64,000 bases of DNA from positions 124,039,237 to 124,103,236 of the forward strand of contig CM059187.1 of the NCBI GenBank assembly GCA_030323885.1. The letters are read 5' to 3'. Shown here one piece after another: positions 52,160-63,179 of the stretch (positions within the stretch are counted from its first letter, which is position 1; each line of letters begins with the position of its first letter). This DNA comes from Branchipolynoe longqiensis (lineage: Eukaryota > Annelida > Polychaeta > Phyllodocida > Polynoidae). The position numbers were made by a program, and so were the translations under genes. The notes under the pieces are model-generated. The model saw only the letters and a program-made list of their open reading frames with translations, ran no database searches and was not told where the DNA came from.

Positions 52160-53917
52160 CCTCACGCCATGTACATGATCACACCTCATGTTCTTAAGCG
52201 CTGTACCAGAAGCCTGGCTTCTCACTCTTGATCTGCCCCACAGTTCCCAACTCTTTGGCAGACCTACCTGTAGGTTACTTATATTTTGCATGTTTCTTAT
52301 TAGAATAAACATTTACACCAATTCCAGCCTTGTCCTTCATGTCTCCGAAATATAGTTATCAAAGTGTTATATTAATGCACACTCTATTCTTATTTCATTC
52401 AACGAACACTTTCTATATACCAGTATATTTGACTCAACCTTCAATTAATCAGGCTTTTTGTAAATAGGGATTTTAGTGTCAGAATGATTAGAAGGGGTTG
52501 AACACGTGATATACATAATTATCCATAGGTTATATATACCTATATATTATTACTTTCCATATATGCTATATAAGAATTATACGAGTATAATAACCTTCCC
52601 CCATCACTCACTAAGTTCATGGACTGATGGAGTCTGCCCTAGTCATCTACTTGTAAAAATATACGGATTTTCGGTTCGGAATTATATATGGGCAGAGAAC
52701 ATTATTATCCTTGGGCGATGGAGTGAGGGCCAAGGTTATGTAATCTAAAAGCAATGGGTGCCCCACTCGCCTTGTGACATATTAGGCTATGAGGAATATA
52801 AATTCATACATCATGACTGAGATTGTGATGTGATGTTCCTATATAAGAGACAGTGAATGTTTGGTGAAATGTCCCTCTATGCACCCATAAAGAGTGCAAG
52901 TGAAGAAAAAGGACATTTTTGATATATATATTTATTTAGTGTAACTGTCTGCAACTACCTGTTACCACAGGGCCGATGGGCAAGCATACCAGCCTCATCT
53001 GCATATGGTATGGACACCACCTACAGTTGGGTTGAGTGACAGCCACCCATACTGGGGGTGTCGCCCCCAGGTTGTGGAGGGTGCCTGATTGGCTGGCTGT
53101 GGGATGCACAGTCACCTGCACTCCCTTGCCCACCTGACCACACTAGCCTCACTTTGATATTAATTATTCAAGAAACTGCTCCAGACACACTGGGCAAAAA
53201 CACTCTACTCCGGACTCTAGAGTGAGACACACCTACTCTTGAGCAGGGACTAAGACAGACTAAAGAGGCAATGAGGCTCTGTGTGGACAGAAAGTAAGGG
53301 GTCAGGGTGATACTGATAGGTCACTAGTAGGTGAACAGGAGTTGATGCCAATAAAGCACAACTTCTTCACTGTCAATCTTGCCTGACTTGTCTTCCCTTT
53401 CTTCCTTATGAGTTTGTTTGAGAGCGGCAGCAGATACTCACAGACTGGGGAGAGTTTATGGTATCTCTGGTGCTCAGACGGCCGGGCATACAGAAATAGT
53501 ATATACTACTCGAGCCACCCACCGACCTCAGCTCCGATGGTGGCGCCACCACCCCCGCACACTGTAACCGCCACTCACTGTACCACTATAATAATATAGA
53601 TCACATATGTTGTATAGATGGTATGTACTATAACTATACACTATAGCTAGATCTTAAATGTTACTGTATATATATTGTAGTAATAGCAAACTGGTTGAAT
53701 TATTGAGTACATCTTCCCCGTTAAAAACACCCCACAAAATACACACCTAAAACATACAAAAATACGGGGGGGGGGGGGGGGGGAACACCCCAAAAAACTA
53801 TGTGGGTGTGACTACAAAGCATTCTGAATAATTATTTGCTATAACTCGGTTTCACCCATACATTTATTCACCTGAATAACAATTTCAGGGTCAAGGAAGT
53901 GATCTTCCGACTCTAAT
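52160..53917. other. Long mostly unique region, no gene proven
   Basis: The longest stretch without a recognised repeat. 52940-53160 is GC-balanced and holds a perfect hairpin CTGGGGGTGTCGCCCCCAG (53052-53070), E-box-like CACCTG sites and a TTAATTATTCAAG homeobox-like motif. 53401-53600 has a 63-codon plus-strand frame of unknown meaning. A poly-G run lies at 53766-53783. Confidence 0.4.
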
Positions 53918-54600
53918 TGTTGTTTGTTGGAGTTTTACGTCCTAGCAATATCTAAGTTCATATCTGGACTGGCATCAATTTGTGACAGTGCACACTCATG
54001 ATGACTTTCATAGTGCATCCCCACTGGTAATGTGGGAGAGCAGGCCGCTAACACAATGACTCAATATCCCACTCCATCATATTATCCAAATAGTGAGCAA
54101 ACCAGTCCTTGCCCTGTCCTAGTAATGTCGAACACCAGGCCAGGTAGTGACAAGTATCAATTTTGTAAGTCATTGGGTTGACTTGGCCAGGATTTGAGTC
54201 ATTAACCTTCCACATGGAACCGGATGCGGTGACCGAATTGGTGGAGTGCGGGCCTTGCGTGCGGGAGATCAGGAGTTCAATATCTAGTCGAGTAAAACCA
54301 ATGACTTTTAGAATTGATATTTATCGCTTCCTAGCCTCTTGCTCAGCATTAACAGTATAGGGAAAGGACTGGTTAGCTCAAGGTCAGGAAAATGTGACTG
54401 AGTGGGATATCGGGTCATGGTGCCGGCGGCCTGATTTCCCAGTTGGGCAGCACTATAAAGTCACCATGAGTGTGTGCTGTCACAAGTCGGTACCCGTCCT
54501 GATATGACCTTAGATGTTGCCAGGACGTAAAACTCCAACAACCAACAAAATCCACATGGAACAGCCAGCCAACGCACTTAGTGCTTTGCCCACCGTGTCC
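53918..54600 (-). mobile_element. SINE-A host copy interrupted by another SINE-A
   Basis: TTGTTTGTTGGAGTTTTACG ... CATTAACCTTCCACATGGAAC ends at 54220. The head remnant resumes at 54551 (TCCACATGGAACAGCCAGCC ...) and fades by about 54600. Confidence 0.8.
54221..54550 (+). mobile_element. SINE-A (H2 head) inserted in a SINE-A
   Basis: CGGATGCGGTGACCGAATTG head, full body, GATGTTGCCAGGACGTAAAA and an AACAACCAACAAAA tail. Flanked by the 12-bp duplication TCCACATGGAAC (54209-54220, 54551-54562). Confidence 0.9.
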
Positions 54601-54830
54601 GCTGCCGATCCCAGTGATCATGTTTCTGAATATTGTTATATGAGGTCGAGAGGTAGATCTGTAGTTGAGAAATGTACAGCCTCCCTTGTTTGATACCCAG
54701 TCAACTACTACTAGTTTCACATCCCGCCAACTCACAACATTCCTAATTCCTAAACAGATGCAGGTCAGATATGCTTAGTAGTGACGTATGAAATAGTGTA
54801 GAAAAACAGCCTAAATGTTGGCATCAGTAA

Positions 54831-55439
54831 AGAGGCTGTCGCATTTCGATGCATCGCGCCAATGTACGCCGACGTATGTGATTTTTGCCAGCTATGTCAG
54901 GATACGTCGTTATGCATTATGCGTGCATTAGGCATTGGTATATGTTAATGTACGTCGACGTTCGTCGAGATACGGCGTCGCGCATTGGCAAATTTTTGTG
55001 CACATTAGGCATATGTCGATGTACATTAGATGTACGTCAGACAAATGTTGTTCACTACGTTGCATTATGTTGACCTACATTAAAGGCAGTTGGAATGTAC
55101 AGTCCGTGTACTGACAATGTATGGATAACATACATCTAATGTATGTCTAACGTATATCTAATGTACATTCATAACGTATGAGGCGCAGCTCTGGCGATTG
55201 AATAAAGTATATAATGTTCACCGGCATTCTGTGAACATACCGTGAGCATAATTCCAGCCTTTTTCACCTGGAAGCATGTTAGCCATATGTTGGTCATATG
55301 TTGGCCATACGCTATGTACACTGTATGTATACATCCAACTTTGCCCCCGCTCTGAAAAGTTTTACGCTTCTCAATGTAAAAAAGTTATTTTACGCGTTGG
55401 CCACACGCTTGCAAGATGAGTCGTAATGTGACAGGGCCT
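54831..55439 (+). mobile_element. MITE-ACGT copy 5 (diverged subfamily)
   Basis: Starts AGAGGCTGTCGCATTTCGAT after TAA and ends AGTCGTAATGTGACAGGGCCT before TCA (decayed TTA). The interior parallels copy 4, again with many ACGT sites changed to ATGT/ACAT. About 100 bp shorter than copy 4. Confidence 0.75.
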
Positions 55440-55884
55440 TCAGTGGATTGAATAACAAGACCCCACTTGTTAGGCGTGTGAGAGGGTGTCAGTCTATATG
55501 CAGAGTGTTATCATGCAACCGTTAGAACACACACACCATGCACTCTACCAGTGTGTTAAGCAATGCCAGGCACACATTAAACGACAATGAATAGCACAGG
55601 TTGATATAAATTATCAGGAAGGCTAGTTATCGTGATCATTGTTTATCCTTTGTTTTCTTTGCATTTTCTTCTTCATATTTCATATTGAGGAAGTATTCTT
55701 CTATAATAGCGCATTCAAGGAGAACTTTCCTTTTAAAATTTACAGAGTATATATATTTTTTATGAACTTGAATATTTGTTGGTAGTCGGTGATTGCATAT
55801 GCAAAACACTGGCACCACCACAAGTCTGCCCCAATGTTTGCTCACAGCTTAGCAGCCCCTCAGTGAGTGAGTAAATATAGGCGT

Positions 55885-57262
55885 GGGTACACATGAATGT
55901 GGACACGCCTGGTCCAAGTCTACACATGTAAAAGATTGCCGCGGTTAGATTCATTGCCGCTTTACTCATAGAAACAGCACAGGCAATATCAAGACAGTGT
56001 ACGCTTATAGTGACTTTATACCTGAATGTGGGCACACCGGGTCCAAGTTACACATGTAGAAGATTGCCGCAGTTAGGTTCATTGGCGCTTTACTCATAGA
56101 AACACTACAGGCAATCTCAAGACAGTGTACACTTAGGGTGACTTTATACATGAATGTGGGCACACCGGGTCCAAGTTACACATGTAGAAGATTGCCGCAG
56201 TTAGGTTCATTGGTGCTTTGCTCATAGAAACAGCACAGGCAATATCAAGAGAGTGTACGCTTATGGTGACTTTATACCTGAATGTGAGCACACCGGGTCC
56301 AAGTTACACATGTAGAAGATTGCCGCAGTTAGGTTCATTGGTGCTTTACTCATGAAAACACTATAGGCAATATCAAGACAGTGTACGCTTATAGTGACTT
56401 TATACCTGAATGTCGGCACACCGGGTCCAAGTTACACATGTAGAAGATCGCCGCAGTTAGGTACTTTGCCGCTTTACTCATAGAAACACTATAGGCAATC
56501 TCAAGACAGTGTACACTTATAGTGACTTTATACATGAATGTGGGCACACCGGGTCCAAGTTACACATGTAGAAGATTGCCGCAGTTAGGTTCATTGGCAC
56601 TTTACTCATGAAAACACTATAGGCAATATCAAGACAGTGTACGCTTATAGTGACTTTATACCTGAATGTGGGCACACCGGGTCCAAGCTACACATGTAGA
56701 AGATTGCCGCAGTTAGGTTCATTGCCGCTTTACTCATAGAAACACTATAGGCAATATCAAGACAGTGTACGCTTATAGTGACTTTCTACATGAATGTCGG
56801 CACACCGGTTCCAAGTTACACATGTAGACGATTGCCACAGTTAGGTTCATTGCCGCTTTACTCAGAGAAACACTATAGACAATCTCAAGACAGTGTACGC
56901 TTATAGTGACTTTATACATAAATGTGGGCACACCGGGTCCAAGTTACACATGTAGAAGATTGCCGCAGTTAGGTTCATTGCCGCTTTACTCCTGAAAACA
57001 CTATAGGCAATATCAAGACAGTGTACACTTATAGTGACTTTATACCTGAATGTGGGCACACCGGGTCCAAGTTACACATGTAGAAGATTGGCAGGATTTG
57101 GTTTATTGGCGCTTTACTCATGAAAACACTATAGGCAATATCAAGACAGTGTACACTTATAGTGACTTTATACCTGAATGTGGGCACACCGGGTCCAAGT
57201 TACACATGTAGAAGATTGCCGCAGTTAGGTTCATTGCCGCTTTACTCCTGAAAACATCATAT
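55885..57262. repeat. Satellite-like tandem array, 128-bp unit, 11 copies
   Basis: GTCCAAGTTACACATGTAG recurs at 55912, 56041, 56169, 56297, 56425, 56553, 56681, 56809, 56937, 57065 and 57193, a 128-bp period. Each unit carries CAGTGTACRCTTATAGTGACTTTATA, which resembles the SINE-A body (CAGTGCGCACTCATGGCGACTTTATA). Confidence 0.95.
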
Positions 57263-57317
57263 CTATAGTGACATATATCATAGACAGTCGTTTACGTCTT
57301 TCTTAAGAGAGCTGTAG

Positions 57318-57470
57318 AGCACATTATGGTGACTTTATAGTGCTACCCCACTGGGATACCGTCCTGCTAGCACCATGACCTGACTGATATCACAGTCAGT
57401 CATATTTTCTTGACACATAGTTAAACTATCCTCATACTACCATAGCAATGCCAAGCATAAGACAAGGTTG
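57318..57470 (-). mobile_element. SINE-A body fragment at the end of the 128-bp array
   Basis: CACATTATGGTGACTTTATA, GTGCTACCCCACTGGGATAC, AGCACCATGACCTGA and CAGTCAGTCATATTTTCTTG, then a decayed continuation to AGCAATGCCAAGC. Confidence 0.75.
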
Positions 57471-57751
57471 ATTGATTGATTGGGTGATTGGTTGATTGAA
57501 TGGTGATGGCTTAGCACTGTGTCGGCAGCAAGGGCCATATTACACTGCAAAAAAGCTGGTATCTATTCTGTCAGTCTTACCAACATTGAAATGCCTACAT
57601 TGAAATTTACACAAAATTCAAAATGTGTCAGATCCATTTCAAATGAGAACCTCTGATACAATTTTGAAGTATCTAAACTTGTGTCGACTGACAAGGAAAT
57701 ATAACTCACCAAAAATAGCCAACATTACAGGAGGCGATATTAACTGGTAGC
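57471..57751. other. Unique sequence with a TTGATTGA run
   Basis: TTGATTGATTGGGTGATTGG near 57467-57497. Otherwise unrecognised, no gene. Confidence 0.45.
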
Positions 57752-57868
57752 AACAAGTATCACGTTTTTTAATATAAGTCTCCAATTTGACTCTGCTGGG
57801 GATTGATCTCACGACTTCCGATACGAGAAGCAGGTGCCCTAACCACGCAGTTACCATGTCTGGTACAC
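57752..57868 (-). mobile_element. SINE-A head remnant
   Basis: AGCAACAAGTATCACGTTTT, TAAGTCTCCAATTTGACTCT, GGGGATTGATCTCACGACTT and CCCTAACCACGCAGTTACC. Strongly decayed. Confidence 0.5.
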
Positions 57869-58274
57869 GAAAAAAAAGGCCAGCAATGTCATATATAAGA
57901 GACACAATACACACATCATCATGTATGACATGTGTATAGAAATCTTTCTATTTTTAAATGAAGAGACAATGATATAATAAACCTTCAGCTTTCAGCTATG
58001 TGACGCTAAAATAGAGGGCTTTTTAAATCAGGTGTCGGACAGTTGTTCTTCTGCTTACACATTTGTTTGTTTACATCATATTGATAATGGCATATAGTGA
58101 AGGATAGGACTGAGAATGGGTCACCAACCACAACTTCCGGAATGTAAGCTGAAGCTGCGACCCGGCGTGCTGGGTCGCAGCTCCAGTCCTTCCTGGGGGG
58201 ACCAGCGGAAGTGTGCATACCTATATTAACCACCCATTGGATGCAGAGAAGCATTCATAAATATTCCAAATCGA

Positions 58275-58412
58275 ATCATGTGATTATCTTTATTCACTCA
58301 CTCAGCTATACTATAATAGTACTAATACTAATTATCTTTATTCAGCTATACTATAATAGTACTAATACTAATTATCTTTATTCAGCTATACTGTACTACT
58401 AATAGCAGCACA
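58275..58412. repeat. 40-bp tandem repeat, 3 copies
   Basis: ATTATCTTTATTCAGCTATA starts units near 58283 (variant), 58331 and 58371. Unit end TAGTACTAATACTA. Confidence 0.85.
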
Positions 58413-58825
58413 GTTTTTGCAGCGACCCACCATCTTATATTAGCCCATAAGACTGAACTTATTATGGCTACCCCACTAACACACTAACCCCCCCTTCACA
58501 ATCTACTAACATCTACCTGTTTACAGTGTAATGTAAACGGCCGGAAGACCAGTGCCTCGGTGCTGAAAAAAATGTATATTTTGATGAATAAACTGTTTTA
58601 CCAACAACAAAAATAAATAAATAAAATAAAACAATTGAAACGTCAATAGCGACAAATCATAAACACGTGTCAGTTAAAACTTTATAATAATAATAGAGTA
58701 TGCCCTGTGCAAGACAACTATACTGATCTCTCCTATAAAGGACAATCGGAATGTGATGCCACGTATCCAATAACTAATTGCATTAGCTGTTCTGGCCCCC
58801 ATTCGGTCATGTTGTACAACTGTAA
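58413..58825. other. Unique sequence with an old dispersed 3'-end motif
   Basis: GGCCGGAAGACCAGTGCCTC at 58540-58559, followed by GGTGCTGAAAAAAATG and AATAAACTG, echoes 25012-25080 and the reverse complement near 25888-25915 and 61733-61760. Probably the 3' region of an old LINE-like family. Confidence 0.4.
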
Positions 58826-59529
58826 TGGCCCTGTCACACTATGACGTAACGACGTCGACGTAGGGAGAACGTGAAGAACGTTGAACTTCTTGGCGTAGTA
58901 TGCAAATTTGGGCAGAAGTTGAACGTGGATGCAGCGTACTGGACGAGAGCGTAACGTCGGTAAAGCGTAGTGATACCGTCATTCAACGAGAGAGGTCAAC
59001 GTAATGACACTCACGGAACGTTATGAACGTTATTCCATCGCCAGAAGAACGTTACGTGACGTTAGCTATGTCATGAGACGTTGAACGTACGTTGAATGCA
59101 CATTCTCCTGACGTCCTGACGTTCTCCTGACGTTCTCCTGACGTTCTCCTGACGTTCTCCTGACGTTCTCCCCGTTACGCCCCGTGGGCATTTTGCACTC
59201 GGTTTAATGGGGGTCAACGTAGTGGAACATAGTTGAACGTAGTGAGGAGCGTTGGAATAACGTCCGTTTTAACGTCATTGACGTTCGCTGAACGTGAACA
59301 GAACGTACGGTGAACGTAAACCCTTACGTTCATCGTACGTCGAAACTTTTGAACATGTCCAAAACCTCGACGTAACTCGACGTAACACAACGTAATGTGA
59401 CGTAGCTCGACGTCACTCTAACGTCATTATGACGTCATCATAACGTAATCCAACATCCATCAACGTAATGACGAAATATCACCACGTTAGGCTCACGTTC
59501 ACTCATTACGTTGTAGTGTGACAGGGGTA
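58826..59529 (+). mobile_element. MITE-ACGT copy 3
   Basis: TGGCCCTGTCACACTATGAC to TTGTAGTGTGACAGGGGTA, flanked by TAA (left) and TTA (right). ACGT-dense throughout, with the internal ~12-bp CTCCTGACGTTC repeat (about 59103-59170) in the opposite orientation to copy 1. Confidence 0.9.
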
Positions 59530-59730
59530 TTAGGGCAAAAGGTGAAATTGAATTTTCTCCAGGACAAAGGACAATAATATCTCCTTATCATCTCACGCAT
59601 TGTGAAGGCGGCCCCGACAATATATATGTGACCCGATGAAGGAAAAAGCAGAGTGTGCGTGGGCAATTTTTACTCCCGGTGCCACCTCCTTTGAAAATAA
59701 GATTGTAGCATTTCAATATAGCCTATTAGA

Positions 59731-60078
59731 TTTTGTTTGTTTGTTTGTTGTTGTTTTCCGTCCTAGCAACATCTAAGGTCATATCAGGACGGGTACCGAC
59801 TTGTGACAGCGTGCACTCATGGCAACTTTATAGTGCAACCCCACTGGAAGACCAGGCCGCCAGCACCGTGACCTGATATCCCACTCAGTCACATTATCCT
59901 GACACTGAGCCAACCAGTCCTTGTCCTATCCTAATAATGCCGAGCGCCATGCTAGGAAGCGACAAGTATACAATTTTAAAGTCATTTGTTTGACTCGACC
60001 CGGGTTCGAACCCACGACCCCACGATCTACCAACACGGGAGACGGATGCTCTAACTCATTCGGCCATCCCGTCTGGTC
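59731..60078 (-). mobile_element. SINE-A (H1 head), complete
   Basis: TTTTGTTTGTTTGTTGTTGT to CATTCGGCCATCCCGTCTGG, flanked by the perfect 12-bp duplication TAGCCTATTAGA (59719-59730, 60079-60090). A good reference copy. Confidence 0.95.
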
Positions 60079-60240
60079 TAGCCTATTAGAAATTAGGACA
60101 ATTTCAAGAGGGTATGAATGATCACAAATGAACAAATGAATTTGTTCATCATCGATTGCTTCTGTGATTTATCCAGAACTGCCGAAACCTCCATTTGGAC
60201 AAATTTAGCTTTTTTTCATTTTTCCCTTTTAGGTTACATA

Positions 60241-60595
60241 TTAAAGTTGCATAGTCTGATGGTTTTGAATTTCTGAATTTCTTCTGAGATAAATATTTTA
60301 GATCGATCACTAGTATCTACTTTACATTAGTTCAAAGTTACTTTTATTTTAAATGGTAAACTTTTGAGATATTTTGAGTGCAAACATGGAAAATTAGTTT
60401 TGGCAAGCTTGCCAAAACTCTGACACCCTAGACTTCTGCAGTAACAGGTTCTGTTAAATTGACTCAGTATTGCCTTCTACACAGAAACAAATGCTTAATA
60501 AGTGCACCAGTATCTAAGTTAGATATGTAAAATCAAATCTAGATAATTGGTTTGGTTTTGAAAATTTGATATTTCATCGGACTATGCAGCTTTAA
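60241..60595 (-). mobile_element. MITE-TTAA copy
   Basis: TTAAAGTTGCATAGTCTGATG to CATCGGACTATGCAGCTTTAA, TTAA at both edges. Includes TTGGCAAGCTTGCCAAAA, the family's central palindrome. Confidence 0.9.
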
Positions 60596-60735
60596 TGGAT
60601 ATAGTGAATAATTGAGAATAACGCCCTATTTTATATCCGGTTCTTTAGTAATCATTTGACCATTTTACTGAAAGGGTTATACCAATTACTGACCATCTCT
60701 CAAGTCATTATTACATAAGTGGCTTTGTTGGATAG

Positions 60736-61062
60736 TTATTGGGGTTTTACGTCCTGGCAACATCTAGGGTCATATCAGGATGGGTACCGACTCTTGACAG
60801 TGCACACTCATGGTGACTTTACAGTGCTGTCCCACTGTGAAATCAGGCCACTGGCTCAATGACCCAATATCCCACTCAGTCACATTATCCTGAAACTAAG
60901 CTAACCAGTCCTTGCCCTATCCTATTAATGCTGAGCGCCTGGCTAGGAAGCGACAAGTATCAATTTGATAAGTCATTGGTTTGACTCGACCGGGAACTGA
61001 ACTCCCGATCTCCCGCACGCGAGGCCGGCACTCTACCGATTCGGCTACCGCGCCTGGTTGGG
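60736..61062 (-). mobile_element. SINE-A (H2 head)
   Basis: TTATTGGGGTTTTACGTCCT through GACCGGGAACTGAACTCCCG and CTACCGATTCGGCTACCGCG. Complete head. Confidence 0.9.
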
Positions 61063-61139
61063 AATGAGTGGTGATTGTACTAATTTGTAAAAATTTTGAA
61101 TTCTGGGCAGTTCTAAGGATCTATGCTATATTAGAAAAT

Positions 61140-61890
61140 GGAGAATGGTTTGTGGGTTTTTTTTTGTGGTAAATATTTTATTCGTCAGAACATTTAATTT
61201 GTCGTACTGGACCGGAACGCTTTTTTCCACCAACAAATGACGATAGTTATTTACACAAATCTGTTTAATTTTCAAAATAAACAATAGAAATGGAATGCGT
61301 TATGGATAAGGGCGCTTGAAGTGTTGGCGAAATTGGATTGCATGTTACTCTATTTGAATTCTTTGTTTTACATTTTGTCAGACCAGACGGGATGGCCGAA
61401 TGAGTTAGAGCGCCCGTCTCCCGTGCTGGTAGATCGCGGGGTCATGGGTTCGAACCCTGGTCGAGTCAAACCAATGACTTAAAAATTGATACTTGTCATT
61501 TCCTAGCCAGGCGCTCGGCATTATTAGGATAGGGCAGGGACTGGTTGGCTCAGTGTTAGGATAATGTGACTGAGTGGGATATCAGGTCATGGTGCTGGCG
61601 GCCTGGTTTCCCAGTGGGGCAGCACTATAAAAGTTGCCATGAGTGCGCACTGTCACAAGTCGGTACCCATACTGATATGATCTTAGATGTTGCTAGGACA
61701 TAAAACAACAACAAACAACAACAACATTTTGTCAGCGCCGAAGCACTACTGGTCTTCCGTGTGTAAGTGGCGACATTTATTTACAAAAACCTTTTTGATG
61801 TTAAAAATAAACAATAGGAATAGGATGGCCAATGAGGATTGGGGAAGTGCTGGGTAAATTGGATAGTATGTTTTTATGCATAGTAGGTTT
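61140..61890. repeat. Duplicated ~250-bp segment, split by a SINE
   Basis: TTATTTACACAAATCTGTTT ... AAAATAAACAATAGAAATGG ... GCGAAATTGGATTGCATG (61239-61342) is echoed by TTATTTACAAAAACCTTTTT ... AAAATAAACAATAGGAATAG ... GTAAATTGGATAGTATG (61778-61872). A SINE-A at 61382-61723 lies between. Confidence 0.6.
61382..61723 (+). mobile_element. SINE-A (H1 head), complete
   Basis: ACCAGACGGGATGGCCGAAT head with B-box GGGTTCGAACCCTGG, full body and an AACAACAACAAACAACAAC tail. Flanked by the perfect 12-bp duplication ACATTTTGTCAG (61370-61381, 61724-61735). Confidence 0.95.
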
Positions 61891-62119
61891 TGTTGTTACA
61901 TAGTAATAATATGTTTGATTATTACATAGTATGTTTTGATGCATAGTATGGAAATTACACACTATGTTTTGCATAGTATGTTTAGTTAATATATTTGATA
62001 TGGCTTAGACTACTGTACTGTAATTATATCCCACATATTATAACTGATGGTAATGTAACAAAGATTATCACCATTATGAGTTGGTTAATGTAGGTGTATG
62101 GCTATTTGTGTGGTTTAGT

Positions 62120-62644
62120 TTAAAGTTGCATGGTTCGATGAAACATATTTTTGTTAAAACCAAAACACTTACCTACATTTGATCCTATGGCTCCAACATA
62201 GATAATGGTGCATTACCGAATGATTTAGGACAGCAGATAAAGAATAATCAGTGAATTTATTATACCATCCCCTTGGAGAAAGCCATTAAGCAGGGATACC
62301 ACTAACCAATTAGGTTAATCTCGTGACCTCATTAGCTTTTCCCTCATTCTAAGTACCATGCATGGCTTAGTCAGGTTCCAGGATTAGTAGGTCACAGCCC
62401 ACATCGTGTAGTCATCACGAGATGGGAATCTGGGTCATAAGCTACAGGAGATTTTGGAAGGTTGTCGACATTCTTTTCTGTTCTTTCAGTTCAAATCACT
62501 CCAAAATTAGCCATTTTTCATTTAAAGTTACTCCCGACTAATGAATAGTAGGTTATAACCTATCAATATAATGGTCAATCTGATATACTTATCTGAAAAA
62601 AAATAAGGCAAAAATAAAAAAGTTATTAGGGTATGCAACTTTAA
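62120..62644 (+). mobile_element. MITE-TTAA with ~170 bp of extra internal sequence
   Basis: TTAAAGTTGCATGGTTCGAT to AGGGTATGCAACTTTAA with TTAA edges, but 525 bp long instead of ~355. The extra DNA follows GATAATGGTGCATTA and replaces or interrupts the middle. Confidence 0.75.
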
Positions 62645-62654
62645 ATTAGTTTAA

Positions 62655-62832
62655 GGAGACGGGGAGGTGGGGAGGTGGGGAGGTGGGGAAGGGGGGGGGG
62701 GGGGTCATGCAGGTATTGGTGGGGTATCAGTGGTTGAATGGATTAGCAGTAGACGGGGTTCTACAAGTCAGTTGGGTGTGGTATGAGGGGGGGTGGAGCA
62801 AAAAGAGGATGAGATGGGGGGGGGGGGGTGGC
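62655..62832. repeat. G-rich patches
   Basis: GGGGAGGTGGGGAGGTGGGG (62661-62690) and poly-G runs at 62691-62704 and 62816-62828. Confidence 0.9.
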
Positions 62833-62999
62833 GGTGGAACTTGGGGTTGTGAGCCATTGTTGATGATATATGCCTACAGTTGTCACCATTTCGTAAAATA
62901 GTCCGATATTGGGCCAACTCGCATTCTTCTGAATATATGTCCATATCCATAGTGGATATTCGATGGTAGCAATGCCACATGTTTGTCACATGAAACCTC

Positions 63000-63172
63000 G
63001 TTTCCGTTTAATCACCTATTTCCGTTTATTTCCTTTTATTTACATTTATTTACATTTATTTCCAATTTTCTTTCGTTTCTTTCCCTTTATCACATATTTC
63101 CGTTTATTTCCGTTTATTTCCATTTATTTCCATTGTCCCGTTTATTTTCGTTTATTTTCGTTTATCACCTAT
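63000..63172. repeat. TTTCCGTTTA/TTTACATTTA decanucleotide repeat
   Basis: TTTCCGTTTATTTCCTTTTA units for ~170 bp, immediately upstream of the LINE-2' RT. The open frame reads through as Phe/Tyr/Ile-rich residues, but it is not part of the LINE protein. Confidence 0.85.
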
Positions 63173-63179
63173 CCCCGTG

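Noticed and set aside
58006..58254. 82-codon minus-strand frame as an exon
   Set aside because: No motif recognised. It contains a short inverted repeat (TGCGACCC/GGGTCGCA), and no convincing splice sites frame it.
61382..61460. tRNA-like head that might be called a tRNA gene
   Set aside because: It has A- and B-boxes but is fused to the SINE body, bears a target duplication with it, and recurs many times.
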